A stretch of 64,000 nucleotides of DNA, from assembly GCF_900101815.1 (NCBI RefSeq), contig NZ_FNAO01000005.1, positions 124,001-188,000 of the forward strand, given 5' to 3'. Shown here in pieces: positions 9,252-15,845 of this stretch (positions within the stretch are counted from its first letter, which is position 1; each line of letters begins with the position of its first letter). The notes under the pieces are model-generated. The model made no database searches and was not told the origin of the DNA. It was given only the letters and a program-made list of their open reading frames with translations. This stretch comes from Pricia antarctica (GTDB lineage Bacteria; Bacteroidota; Bacteroidia; Flavobacteriales; Flavobacteriaceae). A program made the position numbers and the translations under genes.

Positions 9252-10150
9252 TTTGACAATTCCATAAAGCTGTCCTCGATAGTAGGTTCGGTCTCAAGGA
9301 CTTCGATATTCTTATGTTTTTTCCCCTTTAAATATCGGATGAGGTCCTCCGCCTTAAAATCGGATTCCATGCTGGTGAAATGCATATATTCCCCAAAGGG
9401 GTAAGCACTATGGGTCTGGGTAAAAACCTTTAGGTCTTGGATCAATCGATAGGTTTCAGCCGTTCTGACCTTGAATATTTTCTTGGGGAAGGATGCGATA
9501 ATCGCTTCCGGCGCGCTCAATTGTAAAATTTGACCCCCGGTCATCAATGCGATACGGTCGCAAAGTGCCGCTTCATCCATATAAGGGGTGGACACCAATA
9601 TCGTGATGTCTTTTTGCTGCAGGCGTTTGAGTATTTCCCAGAATTCTTTTCGGGATACGGGATCTACACCTGTTGTCGGTTCATCTAAAAACAAGACTTT
9701 GGGTTTGTGTATCAAGGCGCACGACAAGGCGAGTTTCTGTTTCATTCCCCCGGACAATTTTCCTGCCCTTCTATTTTTAAAGGGTTCGATCTGGACATAA
9801 ATATCCTTGATCAAATCGTAGTTCTCTTCGATGGTGGTACCGAAAATAGTGGCGAAGAAATTCAGGTTTTCCTCGACTGTCAAGTCCTGGTATAAGGAAA
9901 ACCTTCCGGGCATATAGCCCACAAGGTTTCGGATAGCCTTGTAATCATTTACAACATCATAACCGGCAACGGTAGCTTCCCCTTTATCGGCAATCAATAA
10001 GGTGGTCAGAATTCGGAACAAAGTGGTCTTTCCCGCACCATCGGGCCCGATAAGTCCGAACAGTTCCCCTGGTTTTACTTCAAAGGAAATATCGTCCAAG
10101 GCCCTTACCTTGTCATAGGATTTGCTGATATGTTTGACAGAAATACCCAA
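9248..10150 (-). CDS. ABC transporter ATP-binding protein (N-terminal half of YbhF)
   Basis: 300 residues with Walker A GPDGAGKTT (35-43), a canonical signature LSGGMKQK, Walker B FLDEPTTGVDP, and a C-terminal extension of about 70 residues after the nucleotide-binding core. It corresponds to the first domain of YbhF and is the canonical partner of the non-canonical ATPase encoded next. It follows the OsmC gene by 6 bp. The tandem canonical and degenerate sites suggest asymmetric ATP hydrolysis, as known for heteromeric ABC exporters. Confidence 0.93.
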   Translation of the reverse strand: MGISVKHISKSYDKVRALDDISFEVKPGELFGLIGPDGAGKTTLFRILTTLLIADKGEATVAGYDVVNDYKAIRNLVGYMPGRFSLYQDLTVEENLNFFATIFGTTIEENYDLIKDIYVQIEPFKNRRAGKLSGGMKQKLALSCALIHKPKVLFLDEPTTGVDPVSRKEFWEILKRLQQKDITILVSTPYMDEAALCDRIALMTGGQILQLSAPEAIIASFPKKIFKVRTAETYRLIQDLKVFTQTHSAYPFGEYMHFTSMESDFKAEDLIRYLKGKKHKNIEVLETEPTIEDSFMELSK

Positions 10151-10156
10151 GCTGCG

Positions 10157-10621
10157 TTACTTTTGAATTAGAATTTTAGTTTCCATCGTAATTTTGGAAG
10201 TGATTGAATTTGAAACTAAACAAGCTTTTTCAGATTTTTCTAGAATACGTTCAGCGCGATCGCGTTGATTTTCATCTGCAATAACGACTTCTGGATATAA
10301 CAACACTTCACTTATTACAAACTTGCCATCTATTTTGTCTAAAACACCCTTAGATCCACATTTAAAACTGACGAATTCTAATTTTGAATTTTCGGCAATA
10401 GCTAAAAAAGTGGTCATTAAACAACTGCTTACCGCGGCAGTAAATAAATGTTCGGGCGACCAGATATTTGGTATTCCACTAGGAAATTCAGGGGGTGTTG
10501 CAACCTCTATGCAGTTGATTTCATTAGTTTCATTTTTTCGCAGCTCTGGTGAACACATCATACCTTTTCGGTCTTGTGTCCAACTAATATCAACGTTGTA
10601 AACATGTTTTTCCATAGCCAT
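10157..10621 (-). CDS. OsmC/Ohr-family peroxiredoxin-like protein
   Basis: 154 residues with the OsmC fold pattern: an N-terminal beta region, then a helix with the family's conserved Cys in AAVSSCLMTTF, and a second Cys in EKACLVSNSI of the C-terminal helix. The paired Cys are the peroxidatic and resolving residues in OsmC/Ohr proteins that reduce organic hydroperoxides. A second in-frame ATG two codons downstream (10615) is also possible. It stands between the lipoprotein and ATPase genes of the exporter operon. Location and substrate range are inferred from the family. Confidence 0.85.
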   Translation of the reverse strand: MAMEKHVYNVDISWTQDRKGMMCSPELRKNETNEINCIEVATPPEFPSGIPNIWSPEHLFTAAVSSCLMTTFLAIAENSKLEFVSFKCGSKGVLDKIDGKFVISEVLLYPEVVIADENQRDRAERILEKSEKACLVSNSITSKITMETKILIQK

Positions 10622-10622
10622 T

Positions 10623-11111
10623 TTATTTAAAATAAGTATTGTAAGCGTTTAGATTATCGATTATGCTTGCTAAAGTTTCAGCACCTTCCTTAGTGGTTTC
10701 GGCGTTCTGAAGAAGCTCTATTTTTTTGATTAGCGGGTACAGCCAAATATGTAGATTGTCATGTGAAGGCCCTTTCATGGTACATTCCTCTACGACCGTA
10801 TTCTTAACATCATTTAGTTTATCGCCCAATTCTTTATAGTCATCAATAGTGGAAGCTTTAGTTCCATTTATTAGCGATAACATGGCCCTGACCCCATCGG
10901 TCGTCTCTTTGTTTGCTTGCCATTTGATACCGTTGTTCAATACCATATCGTTTTCCCAAGTATCGTCCGGTTCTTGGGTTGCCCTAGTATGGGAATCATG
11001 TTCGACCATTTTGACGGTAGTTTCCGCCTCGGTTGGATTTTCCTTTTTTATCTCCTTGCAACTGATTATAATCAAGGAAAATACCGATAGTAAAATTGCT
11101 GTTCTTTTCAT
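10623..11111 (-). CDS. Small lipoprotein of unknown function
   Basis: 162 residues with a lipoprotein signal peptide ending in the lipobox IISC (Cys18). The mature part is polar and mostly helical, with an acidic N-terminal linker and no transmembrane segments. Residues around DDTWENDMVLNNGIKW and MKGPSHDNLHIWLYPLI look conserved in character, the latter containing His residues that could bind metal, but no family assignment is certain. It lies 1 bp from the OsmC gene and 51 bp after the HlyD-like gene, so it is part of the exporter operon and probably sits in the periplasm or on the outer membrane. Confidence 0.8.
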   Translation of the reverse strand: MKRTAILLSVFSLIIISCKEIKKENPTEAETTVKMVEHDSHTRATQEPDDTWENDMVLNNGIKWQANKETTDGVRAMLSLINGTKASTIDDYKELGDKLNDVKNTVVEECTMKGPSHDNLHIWLYPLIKKIELLQNAETTKEGAETLASIIDNLNAYNTYFK

Positions 11112-11162
11112 TGTATTTATTTATAAATTATCTCTGTGTCCCTCTGTGTTTTTAACCGTTCA

Positions 11163-12050
11163 CTAACCCTTGATCCACATCTCGGCTGGCATGCCAATTT
11201 TTAAACTACCGTCGTTTTTCACGCTCACTTTTACGGCATAAACCAAGTTTACACGCTCCTCCTTCGTCTGAATGATTTTAGGCGTAAATTCCGCGGAAGC
11301 GGAAATCCACGATATGTGTCCATCGTAGGATTTCATACCATCCGCATCATCGATTTTTACGGTTACTTCTTGTCCTGTTTTTAGGTTTGCCAATTGGGTT
11401 TGGCCAATGTATACGCGAAGTTCCATTTCATCGAGATCTGCGATTTTGTATAGGGGTTTTCCAAATGCGGTAATCTCGTTAGGTTCTGCGTATTTGACCA
11501 GAACGGTTCCCTTTATCGGGTTTTTGATGATACTTTTTTGAATTTGATCCTCTATCTGCTGTATCTGCACCTCGATGCTTTTTACCTCATTGACAATGGG
11601 CGCGTTCTGCGTTTCGACGCTTTTCATCTGTTGTTTTAATATGTCTATCTGTCCGTTGATATCATCCAATTGTTTTTGGGTGGCGGCATTTTCTTTGATC
11701 AAGTTTTCGATACGGGAATGGTCGTTCTGGGCCACTTTTAATTGTTCTTTTAAAACTTCCCGTTGTGAGAGTACATTGCGGGATTTCGAAAAAATGGTGT
11801 TTTTAGCTGCCATTAGTTGGTCGCGTTTTAGGGATAATTGGATCGTGTCAATGACCCCGACCACTTCATTTTCTTCAGCCTCATTCCCTTCCTCAATATT
11901 AAAAAATAGAAGTTTGCCATTGGCCTCGGCAGAAACCGTGGTTTCCGTGGCCTCGAAATTGCCGTAACCGTCCGCCTTGTCGCCGTTAGAGTTGCAGGAC
12001 AAGAAGGTGGCCAGAATGACCGTATAGATTATTATGCCAGTATTTTTCAT
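11163..12050 (-). CDS. HlyD-family membrane fusion protein (YbhG-like), lipoprotein
   Basis: 295 residues with lipobox FLSC (Cys19). The order is a first lipoyl half (about 30-60), a long coiled-coil hairpin (about 75-165), the second lipoyl half containing IKNPIKGTVLVKYAEPNE, and a beta-barrel domain ending with IGMPAEMWIKG. This is the periplasmic adaptor linking the inner-membrane ABC exporter to the TolC channel encoded just upstream. E. coli YbhG is the closest well-known architecture. Lipid anchoring in place of a membrane helix is common for such adaptors in Bacteroidota. Confidence 0.92.
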   Translation of the reverse strand: MKNTGIIIYTVILATFLSCNSNGDKADGYGNFEATETTVSAEANGKLLFFNIEEGNEAEENEVVGVIDTIQLSLKRDQLMAAKNTIFSKSRNVLSQREVLKEQLKVAQNDHSRIENLIKENAATQKQLDDINGQIDILKQQMKSVETQNAPIVNEVKSIEVQIQQIEDQIQKSIIKNPIKGTVLVKYAEPNEITAFGKPLYKIADLDEMELRVYIGQTQLANLKTGQEVTVKIDDADGMKSYDGHISWISASAEFTPKIIQTKEERVNLVYAVKVSVKNDGSLKIGMPAEMWIKG

Positions 12051-12071
12051 TGTTTTCGTCTAGTATTAATT

Positions 12072-13412
12072 TCAGTTATTGATTGTTCCGTAGTTTCCCT
12101 TCGTAATCTGATACTGAATCTGTTTCAATAGCCTTTGGGTTTTATGCAAGGCCAGGTTGCTCTTGGCTTCGTAAAGGTTGGTAAATTCCGTAATGTAGCC
12201 CGATGATGTGATGACCCCGTTCTTCAACTGTGATGCGGCTGTTTTGGCCATTTTTTCCCGTAAAGTGATAATTGCTTCATCATAGGAAATCAGTTCGTTT
12301 ATTTTAGCGATTTCGGATTGTAGACCGGCCAGTTCAACATGGTTATTGAGTTCAAAGGTTTCTTTTTGGGTGTCGATGATTTCCTTGTTGATTTGTAGGG
12401 ACTGTTTTTCGGTCTTGTTCTTGTTCCAATCGAAAACGTTCCAGTTCAACCGCAATCCCGTCATATAAAAAGTATTGAAGTTATTATCTAGCATGTTCAG
12501 TCCGGGATTGCCATAACCCCCTTGTACAAATGCGTTCAGCTTGGGAAGCTTCGATTTTGAAAGCAATTCGGTGGAAAGCTCGACCTGTTCCTTTTGAAGG
12601 TCGAAAAGCATCAGTTCGGGCCTTTTGGATACCGCGTCGGCCTCCATAAAAACTTCGGGCCGCTGCAATGCCACATCTTCGTACAGTTCCCTACCTATCA
12701 GGAGCGACAGCCTTTCTCGCAATCCTGTTTTGGAGAAATCGAGTTCCGCATAACTCTGTTTTATTTTTAGGAGTTCCACTTCAAGGGCATCGGCCGATGA
12801 CGGCAACAACATCCCGAATTTCACGCCAGCGGCGACCTCTTCCAAGCGTGTTAACAATTGTTTTTCCTTGGCCTCTAAAAGAGTGCGGTTTTCTTGTACT
12901 AATAATACGGACAGGTAGAGTTGGTTGACCTGATTTTTGAGTCCGTATAAATTGACTTCCACTTCCTGTTGGCCTACTTTGCCCTTGGCCTCTACAACTT
13001 TTGCAGAGGCGTTTATCAATCCGCCGTTGTAAATAGATTGGGTTGCCTCCAACGTTGCCCTGTACTGATCTTTGTTGGGCGGTTCAATAGTAGCATTCGG
13101 AATCTGGATTGGTAAACTCGTAACATCCGATTGGTAGGTAGCTTGTGCGTTGACATCCAATTTGGGCAATTTTCCCTTATTGATAGCCTCGATATCCAGA
13201 CGGGATTGATCGTTAAGTAAACCGGATTGTTTGGCCAGCGGATAGTTCTCGCTCACGAGGTTAAAGCACTCGTCCAACGTAATCGTTTGTTGCGCAGATG
13301 CGACGAAGGGCAAAACTAGTGCCATAAAAATCAACATCCTTTGCATTTTGACAGATTTTAATAATACCCAAAATTCCTTTTTTCCAATATGCTTTCCTAT
13401 GATTTGCATCAT
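12072..13412 (-). CDS. TolC-family outer-membrane efflux protein
   Basis: 446 residues from an ATG that overlaps the TetR stop by 4 nt. An internal ATG at 13346 gives MQRMLIFMALVLPFVASAQ, a standard signal peptide, and is the more likely secretion start; the coupled upstream start would add 22 residues. The mature protein begins QTITLDECFNL, the typical TolC opening, with two long helical repeats and the linker LSLLIGRELYE. It forms the exit duct for the ABC exporter with the HlyD-like adaptor. The size matches the family. Confidence 0.9.
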   Translation of the reverse strand: MMQIIGKHIGKKEFWVLLKSVKMQRMLIFMALVLPFVASAQQTITLDECFNLVSENYPLAKQSGLLNDQSRLDIEAINKGKLPKLDVNAQATYQSDVTSLPIQIPNATIEPPNKDQYRATLEATQSIYNGGLINASAKVVEAKGKVGQQEVEVNLYGLKNQVNQLYLSVLLVQENRTLLEAKEKQLLTRLEEVAAGVKFGMLLPSSADALEVELLKIKQSYAELDFSKTGLRERLSLLIGRELYEDVALQRPEVFMEADAVSKRPELMLFDLQKEQVELSTELLSKSKLPKLNAFVQGGYGNPGLNMLDNNFNTFYMTGLRLNWNVFDWNKNKTEKQSLQINKEIIDTQKETFELNNHVELAGLQSEIAKINELISYDEAIITLREKMAKTAASQLKNGVITSSGYITEFTNLYEAKSNLALHKTQRLLKQIQYQITKGNYGTINN

Positions 13413-14011
13413 GTCTTTATTGAGTTGATAATTAGTTGCGGAACCAATTTCTTTCGTTCTTCCATCATAGTATTGAAGGATTCTTTATCGAGTTTTAAAA
13501 TTCCTTTTATCAGACCGCTTCCCACAAAAGGAAAGGCACAGAGCGAAAAAAGGTTCAGTAAAAGTTGTTTGGGGTCAACGGGTCTCAGAATACCTTTTTC
13601 GATTTCTTCCGCAATCTGTTTTTCGAACAATGCAGGATCCGGTGCTGAATTCGCCGTAAAAAAAGTTTCGGCAAATTCCGGATTAATATTGATTTCCTGT
13701 ATCAGGAAAGTGGGCAGATAAGGGTTCTCGATAACAAAGGAGATATAACTGTCGGCAAATCCCTTGATTTTTTCAAAAACGGAAGCTTCCGAATTGAATA
13801 TACCGTTCACGTGCGGTGCGAATTTTTGGAAGGCCAGCATAAAAACAGCCTCGAACAACTGTTGTTTGTTCCTGTAATAATAATGCAACATCGCCTTGTT
13901 GATTTTCGCCTCATCGGCAATCTCCTGCATGCGGGCACCCGCCATTCCTTTTTTTTGGAATACCGAAGTTGCCGCTTTTAAGATATTCTCCTCTGTGCTT
14001 GAATCTTTCAT
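13409..14011 (-). CDS. TetR-family transcriptional regulator (CecR/YbiH-like position)
   Basis: 200 residues. The N-terminal helix-turn-helix covers about 10-55 (ILKAATSVFQKKG, then AKINKAMLHYYYRNK), followed by an all-helical ligand-binding domain. It is the first gene of the exporter operon, as ybiH/cecR is in E. coli next to ybhGFSR, so it is probably the local repressor. A near-perfect inverted repeat over its own transcription start fits autorepression. Confidence 0.92.
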   Translation of the reverse strand: MKDSSTEENILKAATSVFQKKGMAGARMQEIADEAKINKAMLHYYYRNKQQLFEAVFMLAFQKFAPHVNGIFNSEASVFEKIKGFADSYISFVIENPYLPTFLIQEININPEFAETFFTANSAPDPALFEKQIAEEIEKGILRPVDPKQLLLNLFSLCAFPFVGSGLIKGILKLDKESFNTMMEERKKLVPQLIINSIKT

Positions 14012-14021
14012 TAACTATAAT

Positions 14022-14083
14022 GTTAAACCATATAATTTAACTATATGGTTAACAAATATATTACATTTATTTTCAAGGTCAAA
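14022..14083 (-). promoter_or_regulatory. Promoter and operator of the TetR-exporter operon
   Basis: The minus strand has TTTG (14083-14080), a 19-bp spacer and TATATTTG (14060-14053), a full match to the Bacteroidota -33/-7 pattern. Directly downstream lies an inverted repeat, ACCATATA (14027-14034) and TATATGGT (14042-14049), with a 7-bp centre and GTTAA flanks on both sides. The repeat covers the expected start of transcription near 14048, so a TetR dimer bound here would block initiation. The protein-site match is inferred. Confidence 0.75.
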
Positions 14084-14120
14084 GACCTACTAAATATTTA
14101 AGATATATTTATGGTAAGCA

Positions 14121-14363
14121 TGTAACTACCGACACCCCTATCTACACTATACGAACGAAAATGACCAAAGAATAATCGCAGGGGAATTCGGGGTCGGGGG
14201 TTTGGTCGGTTTTATTGTGTTGATGACAAAAGACAATATGCGAAATTTGAACCTGATTCTGGGGATTTCATCCCAGTCCAACATTCTATTTTACAGTACC
14301 GAGGGAGCGACCGATATGAAGAATTTCAATAGGATTGTCGGTAAATTTCCCAGCCTAGCTTAA
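14121..14363 (+). pseudogene. C-terminal remnant of a PLP-dependent lyase (diaminopropionate ammonia-lyase-like)
   Basis: An open plus frame without its own start encodes NENDQRIIAGEFGVGGLVGF, then NLNLILGISSQSNILFYSTE and GATDMKNFNRIVGKF before a TAA at 14361-14363. The GE(S/F)G-x-GG turn followed by a STEGATD motif is the C-terminal signature of diaminopropionate ammonia-lyase and related PLP enzymes of the threonine synthase fold. The first two thirds of the enzyme, including the PLP lysine, are absent. The gene is dead and lies opposite the TetR promoter. Confidence 0.6.
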
Positions 14364-14698
14364 AATTTAGGAATTATTGTAAAAAATTGTTTGGGCGTGA
14401 CCACAAGGGTAGGGCTTTCCGCTCTTACTCCTCGGCCTTTAGGTCTTTTCAGAAATACCGCGTACAGGTTAACGGCAGTTATTTTGATGGTTAACAAGGC
14501 AAAAAAACCAGGCATAGGCAAGCTACTACGCGAATCTTTAACGCAGTTAGCAATCAAAAGAATAAGTAGAAATGTACAGGTAATTTTTGAACAGGCCCTC
14601 AGAGCCGAAAATAACTATAAAGTCCTAGGGGTAAACGCTGCAATCCCTCAAGCAAAAAAACCTTTTGCTAAATAAAACCATAGCGATTTCATGTGGAA
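14364..14698. other. Intergenic stretch with a probable dispersed repeat
   Basis: About 335 bp with no supported gene. The part from 14391 (GGGCGTGACCACAAGGG then TAGGGCTTTCCGCTC) resembles a GC-rich intergenic repeat I recall from flavobacterial chromosomes; this is from memory and unverified. A 94-codon frame at 14391-14675 has no recognisable protein features, starts at TTG and crosses the repeat-like sequence, so I do not call it a gene. Confidence 0.35.
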
Positions 14699-14741
14699 TG
14701 ATCTAAATCATTTTGAAGCTGATCCGCATCGCATAGTTTTG
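14699..14741 (+). promoter_or_regulatory. FNR-type box and promoter of the AhpD-like gene
   Basis: TGATCTAAATCA (14699-14710) is a TGAT-N4-ATCA palindrome. A perfect -7 element TAGTTTTG begins at 14734, 29.5 bp from the box centre. That places the box at about -41.5, the class II FNR position, with transcription starting near 14746. Confidence 0.75.
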
Positions 14742-14758
14742 GGATTGAAACGAAGGGG

Positions 14759-15142
14759 ATGAACGTCCCTTCCCAAAACAGAAAAGTGATGATACGGGAC
14801 TATTCAAAAAACTATAACGCTTCGACCAAGGCCATGAAGAAATTGGGCACCCGAATACCCGACACCATGAAAGGTTTTACAGATCTGCATAGGGCGAGTA
14901 CCGCCGAGGGTGCACTTTCGACAAAGACCAAAGAACTTATTGCACTCGGAATTGCCATTACCGTGCGCTGTGATGGCTGTATCGCCTTTCACGTACACGA
15001 TTCGTTGAACGCCGGTGCCAGTTCCGAGGAGATTATGGAAACCATTGGCGTGGCCGTGATGATGGGCGGCGGACCATCAGTAATATATGGTTGCGAAGCC
15101 ATGGAGGCGTTGGATCAATTTGCAGCATTGGAGAAAAACTGA
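14759..15142 (+). CDS. Carboxymuconolactone decarboxylase / AhpD-like protein
   Basis: 127 residues in the AhpD-like all-helical family. The motif CDGCIAFHVHDSLNAG carries the CxxC pair plus the distal His of AhpD-type alkylhydroperoxidase-like proteins. The C-terminus (ETIGVAVMMGGGPSVIYG) is the usual second repeat. An alternative ATG at 14789 (MIRDYSKNY) would leave a longer leader. The probable role is thiol-dependent peroxide or redox handling. It is the first gene behind an FNR-type box and is followed 29 bp later by a FWKDE protein gene. Confidence 0.88.
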   Translation: MNVPSQNRKVMIRDYSKNYNASTKAMKKLGTRIPDTMKGFTDLHRASTAEGALSTKTKELIALGIAITVRCDGCIAFHVHDSLNAGASSEEIMETIGVAVMMGGGPSVIYGCEAMEALDQFAALEKN

Positions 15143-15171
15143 ATCGATAACACATCAAAAAGAAAAATATC

Positions 15172-15564
15172 ATGGAAAAAACAAAAGAAGTAGTATACGA
15201 CGAAAACCTTCATTTTGAACACCAAAACTGGAAGTCGGAACTGGACTTTTGGAAAGACGAGCTCAAAACCTTCAATAATCGCTTGAGCGAACTGGTATCA
15301 CGCTATACGAGCAAAGAGGTACTCAAACAATTGGAGCACTACCAAAATGAAATTGCGCTTCATATTGGTATAATCCAAGATTTGCAAGAAACCATCGAGG
15401 AACACGAAGAAAGCATTGCGGGCCATAGCCAAAAGGGCGATGAATCGATGAATATCGCCCTCGTAAACACACATATGGATTTCAGGAAAAAAATGGAGAC
15501 CCAACGCCAAATCTATGCACAATTGAAAAAGGGATTTTTTCGTTTTTTGACCAAGTATATGTAA
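15172..15564 (+). CDS. FWKDE coiled-coil protein, paralogue 1, function unknown
   Basis: 130 residues, soluble, charged and almost wholly helical. The segment NWKSELDFWKDELKTFNNRL aligns with REWLETIAFWKDETKFFFNL of the protein at 19407-19805, and the two stay alignable through the LEHYQNE/LKYLDTI and EEHEESI/TDHEKLL regions. I do not recognise a named family. It follows an AhpD-like gene behind an FNR-type promoter box. Its paralogue also occupies the second place in an FNR-box operon, which suggests a shared role in low-oxygen or redox stress. Confidence 0.85.
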   Translation: MEKTKEVVYDENLHFEHQNWKSELDFWKDELKTFNNRLSELVSRYTSKEVLKQLEHYQNEIALHIGIIQDLQETIEEHEESIAGHSQKGDESMNIALVNTHMDFRKKMETQRQIYAQLKKGFFRFLTKYM

Positions 15565-15845
15565 TTGCAAACCTGCCCGCCCGTACGGTTCCTATCACAT
15601 CGAATACATGATAGAATTCCCCGTTATTAGGTGCTGTGGGGTTTGTGCTGTCCCTTATTCTTGGCTTTTTGGTGGTCATTTTACATTTCAAAACAGTCTA
15701 TTAAATTTCTCGAAACTACCTGTTATTTTTGATTCGGATTACAAGGAAATTCCAAAAATCGGAATCCGGTTTAAAAACAAATATCTGCAGATCGGTTTAA
15801 GCAATAAATAATGCTACTTTTAGTGGGACGATCCAACTGTCGAAT

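Noticed and set aside
14391-14675. 94-codon plus-strand frame with a TTG start
   Set aside because: Composition is not protein-like, no family features, and it crosses repeat-like sequence.
15783-15792. ATCTGCAGAT palindrome before the P-type ATPase considered as an FNR-type box
   Set aside because: It lacks the TGA/TCA ends, and its centre is 27.5 bp, not 29.5 bp, from the nearest -7-like element.
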